Assembly (NCBI GenBank): GCA_030533445.1
Contig: CM060080.1
Span: forward strand, 23,389,377 to 23,453,376
Direction of reading: 5' to 3'
DNA: 64,000 nucleotides
Origin: Cyprinodon diabolis
Taxonomy: Eukaryota; Chordata; Actinopteri; Cyprinodontiformes; Cyprinodontidae
The translations under genes were made by a program, and so were the position numbers. Positions 44,901 through 55,765 of the stretch are shown here, piece by piece. The notes beneath the pieces are model-generated. The model was not told the DNA's origin, did not search any database, and was given only the letters and a program-made list of their open reading frames with translations. Position 1 is the stretch's first letter. Every line of letters begins with the position of its first letter.

Positions 44901-45850
44901 TGTCTGGCTCTTCTGAGGCCTTTCCTTTCTTCTCATGCTCTTCGTAGACACTTATTCTCTTATGACCTTCGGACATTTTTAAAGAAAAGGTGAGCTTCAA
45001 TGACTGAAAGCTGAAAGTGCGCATTCATAGAAAAAAAAATAGCTAACGGAACAAACAGGTAGGATGGCCTTAGTTAAACATATCACCAGAATGATTGACA
45101 ATTAGGAGGGCCACTTATTTAGATGATCCACCCGGAAATAAAAGATTGTCATCTACACCTTTAATAGTTTCGTCATTTATTCAGTTGCCTCCCAAATTGC
45201 AAGTTTTGCTTGATGTACTTTAACAAGTTCCTTTTTTTGTTGGTATTTTTTATATTATTATAATCTCACTTGAGGAAGCTAAATGCAAAAAAAAAAAAAA
45301 AAACTAAACTAAAAAAAATCCATGTTGAGTGGTTTATGTTCCTGCATGTGATGCTTAGTTATTGACCCTGAGGGTGGCAGAATGTTGTATGTCAGCTTTT
45401 AGATCATAATCTTATCATTCCAGTTTATGTTTCAGCTGAATCAGACACTAAGACATTTTTTATTAACTATTTGTGAAACACAGAGAAGATTATCCATCCA
45501 TCCAGGCACTAGAGCACCGTGGCACCCACCCAATGACCTTGATTAAGACATAAAAATCATGAAATAAAAATCAAATTATACAATTAAAATATTTTGAAAT
45601 ATTTCTATATATTTTTTTAGATGTGCAAAATAAATATTTAATCTTGACAAGTAAAGCTGTTTTGGAGCTGTTTCGGATTGGTGATGTATTTCTACCCTGG
45701 GGGTAAAAAACTTTGGCCATTGACTCTCGTTAAAAGTTGTACATGTGCAGTAGCTCCTCTGCAATACAAAGGTAGAGAATGGCTATAGGTGGCAGGAACT
45801 GTCACAGGAATAGTGTGCCGACCTGATTGAAAAGTTGAGTCATGGAAGTT
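41930..45850 (-). repeat. Large repeat family R, copy B (inverted relative to copy A)
   Basis: Reverse-complement similarity to copy A runs from about 5600 (= 41930) to about 2640 (= 45850). It contains a homologue of the TTAA-flanked insert, with the 47-codon frame at 44833-44976 on the minus strand, but lacking the part corresponding to 3800-4130. It is interrupted by the hAT at 42578-43716. Compared with copy A it carries an extra hairpin (GGACAG..CTGTCC) near 42215-42265, which copy C also has. Confidence 0.75.
42578..43716 (-). mobile_element. Non-autonomous hAT with BED zinc finger (copy 2)
   Basis: The same ends as copy 1 (TAGGGCTGGGCGATA), with a perfect 8-bp duplication AAACAACG at 42570-42577 and 43717-43724. 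Minus-strand 43578-43159 encodes a complete-looking BED zinc finger: VWQYFGDGKSDKKQTTVICK, then CREP and HLSSSH. The rest of the transposase is missing, so movement would need an intact relative. The R copy B sequence resumes cleanly on both sides. Confidence 0.93.
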
Positions 45851-45861
45851 GAAGACGATCA

Positions 45862-46830
45862 TTGGATATAGAGAGAGAAATGGCACGAGAAAAAATAAAT
45901 GAAGTCATTCCCTTAAAGCAAAAGAAGCTGGAGGTTAACAAATTTGGACCTGGTCAGACAAAAACATCAAAATTAATCACCTGTCCAAAGACAGATGGGG
46001 ACGGCACTCTTGGTCTTTTTCTAAGGACCTGGTTTATCTACCCTCTTTATGGTTCCCTTCATTCTATAGACTCTGAGGGAATGATGTCTCCAACCTAACA
46101 AGCATGTTGAAGTTAAAGGCTATCAGATCACCCCTAAGCAGCTTAATGTTCCTGGGACTATCGTACATGTTATACAGAAATTTATGGTCCATGGATCTAA
46201 TGGGAGACAACCAAGGAGGACACTTAGAAAACCCTTAGATTATCCAAGCTACAGATTCACCAACCAGAAAGCTTCTGGGAGAATGTTCTATTAACAGATG
46301 AGACAAAAACTGACCTTTTTGCCAAGGCATATAAGCTCTATGTTAACAGGGCATGTCAAGAAAACAACACTCTTCCTACCAAGAAATTTGGAAGAGGCCT
46401 TATGATGTTCTGGAGCTTCTTTGCTTCATTTGGCACAGGATGTCTTGGATCTCTGCAGAGTACAATATAATCTGAACACTATCAAAGGATTCTAGAGAGA
46501 ATTGTGCTGCCAAGTATCAGAAAGCTTGGTCTCAGTCGGAGGTCATGGGACTTCAAATTGATAATGACCCAAAACACTCAGCTGAAAACATCTAAGAATG
46601 GCTAGGAGGAAATATTTGACTATTCTGAAGGGGCCTTCTATGAGCCTTAACTTAAATCATACAAGCATCTTTGGAAGGAGCTGAAACAATGATGTCTGGA
46701 ATAGGCATCCTTCCAACGTTAGACTTCTAGAGCAGTTTGCTCATGAAGAGTGGACCAAAATCCCTGCTGAGAGCAGCATGAGTCTAATTAATATTCACAA
46801 GAATGATTTGATTGCAGGTATTGTCCCATA
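45862..46830 (+). mobile_element. Tc1-like transposase pseudogene
   Basis: Degraded + strand Tc1 transposase: from about 46290 the catalytic DE-type motif reads TDETKTDLFAKAY, and later the ATEEWTKIP-like HEEWTKIPAESSM. It has many stops and frameshifts. The 45890-46030 part is the inverted match of the Tc1/R junction at 2520-2640, so Tc1 and R are joined in both copies. Confidence 0.75.
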
Positions 46831-46859
46831 AGGTTGTACAACATATTATAGCTAGTATG

Positions 46860-47365
46860 TAATTTTCAGCGACATCTAACGGTCAGACTGCAGTGACATA
46901 AACTGCTTCCCCCCCAGTGCTTCTTCCCCTCCAACAATACGGAGGTCATTATGATAGAAATTGGCTTCCTCAACAATGGCTTTACCTGTCTTGTCAAGTG
47001 ATAAAGAGGTTTGGTTACATTGGATAACAGCGTCAAATCCATATATTCTTTATTACTGTTGCTGATGTACATTGACAACTATAAAAATTAGGAGATGAGA
47101 AAGTATCATGAATAGACCCGTTTTAGTTAGCAGAGAATTTTTTTTTAAGCAAAACGGAAGAGCAAATAATGTTTCATACTGATTTACACCACAACATTTT
47201 TAAAGCTTTCTGAAACAATGATTTATTTCTGCCTCTAACTTTTCAAACAGTTTTTTTACCCAAAGGATTTTCGCCTGCCCTTTTTTTCCCCCCTTCTGTC
47301 CTTTTTCCACTTCGTCTATTTCCACCTCGTCTACTTCCAGTTCATCCATTTCCACTTGATCGTCT
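46860..47365. other. Unassigned sequence
   Basis: Minus-strand frames at 46866-47078 and 47200-47388 (the latter Glu/Val/Asp-rich then basic) show no family resemblance and no supporting gene structure. Confidence 0.35.
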
Positions 47366-48264
47366 GTATGGAAGTGGATTAGGGCCACTGAAAAAATAAA
47401 AAAAATTAACTGATTTTTAAATATTATTTCAGTGTAATACGGGAAAAAAAAAAGTCAGAATTCTATGGAGAAAAAAAAACAGTCTCATTGGAATCTATCT
47501 TTTTGTAACACCGAATTTTAAACACTGAATTTTTTTAACAACGAATTTTAAACACTGAATTATTTTAGACATTGAATTCCTTACACTCAAATTTTATCTG
47601 GTAAAAATTCACCAGAAAAAAATTCAACTGCAAAAATTCTGCCGTAAAAGTGTTGACCTTTTGATGAACTCAAGCCAAAACAATCTTCACTCGATAGAGT
47701 CGAGCAGCTTCTAGCCAATGATTGCTAATTTGGTCACATGACACAACGGCTGCACTCAGCGCTGTTCCCGGCTGAATGAGGAATTTTTTTTTGTTAAACA
47801 GATAGAATAACAAAACGTCAGTTAGCTACTAATAGACAGCTATTAGAGTTTTTCCTCTTATCAGACTGGGTGAAAAAACTGAGCCGATCACAGCTAGTAT
47901 GGCACCCGTCTGTTTGCCGTCGCCATGTTGCCTCTGGCCGAAATGAAGAAGAAAAAAAGTTTGCTGCCGGCTGCTTCTTTCGGATCAAACCAAGAGCCTT
48001 GGCAGACAGAAAAACTGGCTTAGTTTTTTCACCCAGCCGTTGTGTCACGTGACCAAATGAGCTAATTTCATTGGGTAGAAGCTGCTCGACTCTATCGAGT
48101 GTAGATTGCTTTGGCTTGAGTTCACCGAAAGGTCAACACTTTGGCGGCTGAATTTTTCTGAGATTAAATTCAGAATTCTGACTTTTTTCTCATATTATAC
48201 TGAAATGAAATTTAAAAATCAATTAACTTTTTTTTTCAGTGGCCCTAATCCTCTTCCGTATCTC
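47366..48264. repeat. Long palindromic (foldback) element, about 0.9 kb
   Basis: Both ends read GGAAGnGGATTAGGGCCACTG inward, and the arms remain inverted copies for about 400 bp each (CAGAATTCTGACTT, GTTGACCTTT and CTCGACTCTATCGAGTG blocks recur mirrored). Only the middle 50-100 bp is unpaired. No coding sequence and no clear target duplication were seen; the class is unknown. Confidence 0.8.
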
Positions 48265-48309
48265 TGACTGCAGCTTGTAATGTTAAAGCGATGCCGGGGA
48301 GGGGGCAGT

Positions 48310-49745
48310 GTAGATTTCATTGTAAAGAAAATACAAGAGATTATTATTGAAATACAGAAATTGGCATTGCAATGGGGATTTCAAATTTCAGTGGAAAAAA
48401 AACTAAAGTAATGATATCTAATCAGAAAAAAATAAACAAGGGTATAAAATTAAAACTATATAACCAAGAATACAGTACAGTGTAAAACGTTTTTGGGACT
48501 ATGGTTTGATGAGAAACTAAAATGGAATATAAATATTCAAAAAAAATGGTGATAAATGTAAGAAACTCTTACAAGTGGCTGGCAGTGACTGGGGAGCAGA
48601 TAGACAATCATTAAAACAGAATTATACAGGGATGATCTAACAAAGACTTTGGTTGTATAGTTTATAGTTCAACAGCTAAAACACATTTGGCTAAATTAGA
48701 CATTATCCAACACCAGGCATTAGGATTATGTACTGGAGCATTTAAAACCACATCAACAGCAGCAGTGCAAACAGAAATGGGAGAAATGCCGTTGGATTTA
48801 AGAAGAACAAAACTAGAAATAAATCATTGGTTAAATCTACAAGGTAAGAACTGATCATCCAACTCGGGAAATTTTAAATCCATGTTGGGAAAAAGAAAAC
48901 AAAGAAATGACGAGTTTTGGATGGACAATTGAAAACAAAATAAAATAATTAAAATGACCAATTTTGAAATCACTCAGACAAAACCAATGTCAGTTGTACC
49001 ACCATGGATTCTACCAGAAGCAATAGTAGATATGTCACTAATGGAAAAGAAACAAGATAAATCCTACATGGTAGATGTTAATTTAGTACAGTTATATTTA
49101 GACAGTTATTATCAATATATTCAAATTTATACCAATGCATCAAAAATAACAAGGAAAATAGGAATAGCTTTTGTAATACCAGAATTCAATATAAAAACAG
49201 GAAAACGAATTTCAGATGGATTATCAGTACACACAGGGGAAATGTTGCAATATTATTAGCTTTACAGTGGGTAGAAGACATAAAACCATTAATAACAATA
49301 ATTTTTTTAGATTCAACCTCTGCATTTTTAAGTTTAAAATATAATCATCCAGAAAGTAGGATGGACATTCTATTAGAAATATTTCATACATTATTCAGAA
49401 TACAAAATATGTGTTTGATTGTTGTATTTGTGTGGGTTCACATACAGCACATATTGGAGTGGAAAGAAACGAGAGGGCAGATAAAATGGCAAAGAGGGCA
49501 ATTCAAAATCCTATTAGTTTTAAAGTTAAAACAAGTAAATAAGAGGGAAAGAGTATTATTAAATAAAAATTGGTGAAAAAATGGCAAAAAATGGAAGACG
49601 AAATAGAAAGGAGGAGAGAGTGATAATAAGGTAAAGATTTAGGCATACAGGACTTAATTATACACTTTTAAAAATTCAGAAACTTACTACAGACAAATGT
49701 GATTACTTTGGAAAATATGAAACAGTAGAACATGTTATTGGCCAA
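48310..49745 (+). pseudogene. I-group LINE fragment (reverse transcriptase thumb plus RNase H)
   Basis: Translation across frames gives WGFQISVEKxKVM and FLGLWFDEKLxWN (reverse transcriptase C-terminal part), GSDWGAD, a thumb-like MGEMPLDLRRTKLEINHWLN, then an RNase H domain (IYTNASK, SDGLSVHTGEML, ALQWVEDIKPL, VHIQH) at about 48954-49510 and a final HTGLNYTL/ETVEHVI tail. A LINE with an RNase H after the reverse transcriptase belongs to the I/Jockey-type group. It is highly mutated. Confidence 0.8.
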
Positions 49746-50104
49746 GGCCCAGCTTCCCATAAGGGGTTACAGAGCACAAGCGTGCATGCTTGGATTTTGC
49801 CTCCAGGCGAAGGTGTAGTGATGCTAACTTGTGGAATGCCATAGCAAATAAACTCCAACAACACAGTTTCTAAAGATCATGTTCTTTATCGTCTCGACTA
49901 CTTAACAAAGAGAATAATACTGTCAACCAAATAAAGGAGTAACTTTTGAAGTCGATGGAGTGCTGTGATCCAACACTGAGTCAAAAGTTACACATTTTAT
50001 TTTTCCATTTCAAATCTTTAATTTTTAAATTCATTTTTATATGGAGATATTAGCATTTTTGCTCAATAGCTTCTAGATGATGTGATCATGGAGATGAAGT
50101 CACG
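49746..50104. other. Unassigned sequence between LINE and ISG12 5' flank
   Basis: No gene or repeat end was recognised. Confidence 0.4.
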
Positions 50105-50820
50105 TGGCCAGAATAGCCAGAGTAAGAACCACAGTGGCTTTACCTTTGCACAAGAAGCATAACTCAATGAAGCTTTTAGCTTTTAAATAATTAATGGTAA
50201 AATGTGGATATATTTCAAATTAAATTCAGGGGATAACTTATCTACTTATCTATTACTTGCACCTTTAATGATGAATTTGCCTGTGTATAATATAATGTTT
50301 ATTTATTCTTTGGGTGACTGCACAGTATATTTGTTTAAATACTGTACAGTCTAGTATTCTGTTTATTTTTAAACCATCACTTATTCTGTTAATTTTAAAC
50401 ATTTTAAGGTCCACATGTGTGTGACCACTTTTGCTGTTTGGTTTTGCTTCTGCAACACCACAACTTCTCCATTGTGAGACAATAGAGGGATTTTCATACT
50501 ATAACATATAAACAGCAAAGAGAATAAACAATATAAATAGAAATTTGTTGCCCAGTGTTTGTGACTACGACGTCAGTATTTTATTTTTTTATGTTGTTTG
50601 GATGATGCAAGAGTGAGGCTGTGTTAGAAATGTAAGTTTCATTTTTTCAGGAAAAAGCATTTGCTCCAGAGAGACGCGTTCGTTTACTAAGAAACGAAAC
50701 CTAATACCAATATCTGAACAGCAGGGGGCAGCAGAAGGCACACATACATATGAAAGGAGCAGGACTGTGGAATGTGACGTTATGAATTTTCTTTTATTTT
50801 TTTCAGGATCTCATCCAACC
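50105..50820 (+). promoter_or_regulatory. 5' flank and promoter of the complete ISG12 gene
   Basis: Similar to 13985-14640 along its length. It contains an ISRE-like AAGAAACGAAACCT (GAAACGAAAC at 50691-50700) about 120 bp upstream of the TATA box. Interferon induction is the expected control for this family. Confidence 0.8.
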
Positions 50821-50829
50821 TATATAAAG
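50820..50829 (+). promoter_or_regulatory. TATA box of the complete ISG12 gene
   Basis: CTATATAAAG, 39 bp upstream of the ATG, identical to the word at 14626-14635. The short distance implies a very short 5' leader. Confidence 0.8.
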
Positions 50830-50867
50830 CCTGGACTTCTCTGGATGCTCCACTGTTCTAACGCAAT

Positions 50868-51462
50868 ATGGGACTACGTAAGTATAGCTATTCTTTAAAT
50901 ACTCATATTAATGTTCTAGTTAAGTCATGACAGAAAATGATGTGTCATTCTTTTTCTAATACTTTCCTCTGTTTTTCATTTTAGTAACGGTAGCCGCTGC
51001 TACGGCTCTTGGTGCAGGTGAGATTTAACATTGTTTTGTCTTGATCAGTTTTCATAGCTGTCTCTTCAAATGTAAAATTTTCCTTGTCCACATTAGGAGG
51101 CGCCGTGGTGGCGGCCCCTGTGATTTTGGGAGCCATTGGTTTCACCTCAGTGGGGATTGCGGCCGGTTCCATGGCTGCGAGCATGATGTCTTCAGCAGCA
51201 ATTGCTAATGGAGGAGCAATTGCAGCTGGATCAACTGTAGCTGTTTTACAATCAGCAGGTAAAATCCATATATTAGACTCTCCTGCTTAACGTTTCTAAC
51301 AGAGAAATAAATTCAACAAAAATATAAAATGTGTTAATAATCTAAATGTGCGGTTTACTTGCAGGTATGGCCGGTTTAGGCACTGCTGCAACAGCAGGAG
51401 TGGCCACTGCTGGGGGAACTATTGCTGGAGCTCTTGGTGGACTTGCAGCCCTTATTATTTGA
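50868..51462 (+). CDS. isg12: ISG12 (IFI6/IFI27-like) interferon-inducible protein, four exons, 100 residues
   Basis: Exons 50868-50877, 50985-51017, 51097-51258 and 51365-51462, all with GT/AG borders, total 303 nt and an intact frame. The protein starts MGLLTVAAATALGAGG, which is hydrophobic and signal- or targeting-like, followed by [36 protein letters not shown] and [16 protein letters not shown], ending GGLAALII. The Gly/Ala-rich, three-helix-like hydrophobic core is that of the ISG12/IFI6-16 family: small interferon-induced membrane proteins acting in innate antiviral responses and mitochondrial apoptosis. An ISRE and TATA box lie upstream, AATAAA at 51535-51540. The introns are 80-110 bp, typical of compact fish genes. 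It is the best-supported functional gene in the window. Confidence 0.93.
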
Positions 51463-51540
51463 ATCATCAATTAGAAAGAAGCAAACTATAAATTTGACTT
51501 TTCCCAAATGGCCAAAGTGCAGTACTCATTGCGCAATAAA

Positions 51541-53384
51541 TTTTACTAAATGAAGAATTAATAAAAGCATTCGACATATATTGTATCATTTGTTTTGTCT
51601 TGTTTTTCCTTTTCAAAACATTTCTTAAATTGTTTTTAGACATGGGTATCCTCTGACCTTGCCTCTGTACCACTGAGGAATCAAAACTAAAAACAGTCTA
51701 ATAATTGAGCAGATCATGGTAAACAATGTCATTACATTTATGAAAAGGGGTGGTGCTAGAGACTTAAATTAAGTCCTTAAAGAAAAGTCTTCTACTTGCA
51801 GACATTTTTCAGAGACTTTTTTTTTTCTTAAGGCATCTTTTGCTGTATTGAAGTTAGAACCTACAATCCATGTTATCTTTAAAATTAGTAGGGCTTTTTT
51901 TTTTTTTTTTTATAAAAAATTAAGCTGCTGGGTTAGCCTGAGGGCCCACACTTAACCAAGCATAGATCTACTCCGTCACTAAAACCAGTATGTTACTTTT
52001 TGTCTTCACACAGAAAAGATCCTAATAGCTTCTCACTGTAAGAGAAACGTTAAACCATTTAAAATATTATAAATTAAAAAGCATCCTAGCCAACACTGCA
52101 CTGAAGTTGGGAAGAAGGGCTGTGACTGCACCACTGGGGAAAAGAGGAGCCGGTTAGAATCTATGCAGACCGCAGATGTCTGCATAGACATCTTACGCAC
52201 TGTAAAACACTCCATCACCTTGGATGTTGCCATGATGCTTATCCTCCAATTAAGGTTGTAGTACTTTAAATTTGGAATCGCTATTATTGATGCCTTTTCA
52301 TGTCTTAATAATGACCCTGCCATGATCTGTCTGTGGATGTTTGCATGCAGATCAACTTTAAACCATTGACATTTTTAAAGTGTCTGGCAATTGAGTAATA
52401 TTTGATTTACTTTTTAATATGTGTCTATACTGTTTGTTTCTCTGGAACATAAGAGGGACAGATAAGAAACTCATCACAAAATGTTAATAGCTAGGAAATT
52501 GTTATTTCAGACCAAGGACATAACATCTTGCCCGACTCTGAAAATTTTGTTAAAATAAAATGAGAGGAAACTTACCACGGTGGACACGAGCCCAGGATTA
52601 TGTAGCAACTTTACCGATTCAGACCTCAGTGATGGCATCACCTGCGAGATTTCACCTGTTAACTGTTTCTGTGTTTTGGACAGCGGAACTAGATCAACTT
52701 GTGACAGTTAATTTTTTAAAGTCCGCTGATCTTTTAAATCATGAGATTTCCAGAATATGAGATATTCCTTTTTTTTTTTTTTTTGTTTACTTTTACAGCA
52801 GATTGGGGTCACACCGTTAAGAAATAATTAGACAGTAAGTTCTGCAGGGCAGCTGTTAAGAGATAAAATGATTCTATCAGTTATCTACCGTTAAATCTCC
52901 TATATTACTGATTGATTGTATGGCAGTAGTCAGCCTGGAGGCTTTTTGGTGCTTTTTTAAAGGGGTCATAGAATGATTATATAGGGTATTAGGTGCTGGT
53001 CCTTAAGGTTGCTGAATAGGGCGTGTAACATTGGTTGGGCTAAAAATGGCTTATTTGCAAGGCCGGTTAAGAACCCCAGAATGAAACATGTTTTCTTCCT
53101 TTTTTTCTACTCTGCTGATGCACAGTATAGTTATAGTTGCACTGGAACTAAGCCATTCTCTGCAGTATCTTTTATATTCCTGGATGTCATGTTTTCTTAT
53201 CTGCTTTGACTTATCTGTTTTCAACAAATGTATTTGGATAAATCTTTTCTAAATTGGATAAATGATAAAATAAAGACTTTTATTATCTTTTTCTTTCTGC
53301 AGTTAAAAAATGCAAAGGGTATGAAGAAACTATTTTGAAATAAAGCAAAGCAAAAATTTTAAATATATAAATATAGCTCGGTCA
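51541..53384. other. Unassigned sequence
   Basis: No gene was recognised. Poly-T tracts lie at about 51895-51912 and 52770-52785. Short open frames have no family resemblance. Confidence 0.4.
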
Positions 53385-53710
53385 TCCGGGAGGGACTCGG
53401 AGTAGAGCCGCTGCTCCTCCACGTTGAGAGGAGCCAGTTGAGGTGGCTTGGGCATCTGTTTAGGATGCCTCCTGGACGCCTCCCTGGTGAGGTGTTCCGG
53501 GCACGTCCCACCGGGGGGAGGCCCCGGGGAAGACCCAGGACACGCTGGAGAGACTATGTTTCTCGGCTGGCCTGGGACGCCTTGGGGTTCCTCCTGAAGA
53601 GCTGGAAGAAGTGGCTGGGGAGAGGGAAGTCTGGGCCTCCCTTCTTAAGCTGCTGCCCCCGCGACCCGACCCCGGATAAGCGGAGGAAGATGGATGGATG
53701 GATGGATAAA
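53385..53710 (+). pseudogene. RTE (Rex3-type) LINE 3' end
   Basis: The frame MRWLGHLFRMPPGRLPGEVF and GRPRTRWRDYVSRLAWDALG is the C-terminal tail of fish RTE-type ORF2. It ends in a (GGAT)n tail (53690-53706), the usual 3' end. It is strongly 5'-truncated and GC-rich compared with its surroundings. Confidence 0.88.
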
Positions 53711-54850
53711 TATCTCCATCTTTGTTGATTTAGTTTGCTTTCATGAACATAAAGTATCTGCAGAAATTGTTCGCTGTCTGATAATTTTCTACATTTGTTT
53801 TACAAATAATTTTACTTTTGGACTATTTTAATTTCTTGTTTTATATGTGTAAATCATTTGGGTTGTCATTAAAATCATGCATGAATTTTACACCATTTAA
53901 GTTTTTGCAACTTATTTTAGTTAGACTCTATAAACCGATGTAAATTGATCTTGCTGTTACTTCTTATGTTGTATAAACTTCTTACACATATGGAAACAAC
54001 ACTTAGACACAAGTCTTGCAACAAACCTCAATATCGGTTTTCATTCATTAAATTCCTTGTTTACTTTGGTTTATAGATGCTGTGCAGAAGTCTGGCATGG
54101 CCTGAGGAAAGTAAAACCTTTGTAAGAAAGCCTCAGATGGCAAGTCAAGTTGTTTAAATGAAAAAGAAAACATATTGTCCAAAGGATCTTAAATAACCTG
54201 TTGTTATACAGACAGGGCATTGTGCCTATTGGATAAGGCTATGGCAATTGTCATATTTTTTCATACCCCAGCCATATGTATATTTCGCTATTATTTTGTA
54301 TATGTAGATATTATGTTGTCTAATTATTTGCATATCATAGCTTTAAAAGATGCATTTGATATAACTGTGTTTGCATCACAAATACTTTTCTGAATCTTGT
54401 TTTGAAAATATTTTGAGTATATTTTGTGTGCTGGTTTGAAATCAGTATGTGCATGTGTGGGTCTTTTACAATCCATGTGTGGATTGTGCTGCGCATGTGT
54501 GGATTGTGCTGCGCATGTGTGGATTGTGCTGTGTATGTTTGGATCTTGTCCTGTGCATGTTGTGCTGTGTTATAAATCAAGATATATTTGTGTATAAATC
54601 AAAAAATATGTAAATCTTGTCTTGTTAATGTACACATTTTGTGTGTAGACATTTTATGTGTATATGTGGGTCAGATATGTGGATCACATATCTGAGTTTG
54701 TTAATATTGACACTCTTCTAACTCTGTATTCCTGAGCTGCTCAACATCTCAGACAGTGTGGATAAAGCTGCCGTTGTGTAATATCATTTAGTCATACAGT
54801 CTGTAATACAGTGAGCACTGCACTGCCAACACAGTGTTCCAAGATCTGGT
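53711..54850. other. Unassigned sequence with a small minisatellite
   Basis: Three tandem 20-bp units (GCATGTGTGGATTGTGCTGC type) lie at about 54472-54536. No gene was recognised. Confidence 0.5.
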
Positions 54851-55765
54851 ACATGCATTGAGGGAAATAAGTATTTTAACACCCTGCTATTTAGCAAGTT
54901 CTCCCACTTAAAAGTCATGGAGGGGTCTGAAATTGTCATCGTAGGTGGATGTCCACTGTGAGAGATATGATTTAAAGAAAAGAAAATCCAGAAATCACAA
55001 TGTATGTTTTTTTAACAATTTATTTGTGTGATACAGTTGCAAATAAGTATTGAACAGCTGAGAAAATCAATGCTAATATTTTGTACAGTAGCCTTCGTTT
55101 GCTTCAGTTTTTCACCAGGAGGGATTTTGACCTAGCCTGATAAACCAGACTAAATGTGAGATTAATTGTGTAATTTAGTCTGGCCCCAATGAACGAGACA
55201 TTAGAAGATTGGTGATGATAACAACCCGTTACTTTTCAAACTGTGTCTACTGGCCAACGCTCTGACCAATGAGCGCAACTGACTGTGATGTAGTAAGCGT
55301 GACAGAAAGCTGGTGGGGGAGTGTAAATGACAGCCTGTCTGTAAAATGGCGAATATGTCCTTCTTAAAAATGATTGAGCAAGAACTGTAGTTGTTGCCTT
55401 CTTCCTTGTTGTGCTTTCTTCAGCGTCGCTCATCTTTGTCGTCCCACCCTCAAAACTCCATCCGCATTGCATCCAAAAATTCAAAACACATCTCTGCGAT
55501 GTGATTGGCCCGCCAGTTCTAGGGCCTGGGGCTTTGATTGAGGACCAACTCGCAGGCAAAAATTAATTTTGCCGCTGGCCTAATTTTGGACCAATCCTCC
55601 ACACAGATCTTCTCTAGATCAGTCAGGATTCTGGGCTGTCACTGAGAAATACAGAGTATGAGCTCCCTCTAAAGATTGTCTATTGGGTTTAGGTCTGGAG
55701 ACTGGCAACACCAGAACCTTGATATGCTTTTTACAGAGCCGCTCCTTGGTTATCCTGGCTGTGGG
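54851..55765 (-). mobile_element. Tc1-like relic with a DNA-transposon insertion
   Basis: The left end (GAGGGAAATAAGTATTTTAACACCCTGC) through CCCACTTAAAAGTCATGGAG matches the terminal region of fish Tc1 elements. Transposase complement follows at 55100-55130 and 55584-55760 (TCTATTGGGTTTAGGTCTGG). Most of the gene is missing; at about 55770 it runs into R copy C. Confidence 0.8.
55133..55583. mobile_element. Small DNA transposon inserted in the Tc1 relic
   Basis: The insert interrupts the Tc1 stretch GGAGGGATTTTGACC, which resumes as TTTTGGACCAATCCTCC. The flanks TTTTGACC (55125-55132) and TTTTGGACC (55584-55592) form an imperfect duplication. The ends read TAGCCTGATAAACC and the complement of TAGGCCAGCGGC. 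There is no recognisable coding sequence. Confidence 0.65.

Noticed and set aside
47200..47388. Acidic/basic minus-strand frame as a second gene of the acidic type
   Set aside because: Short, overlaps the palindrome end, and no FSSESL motif.
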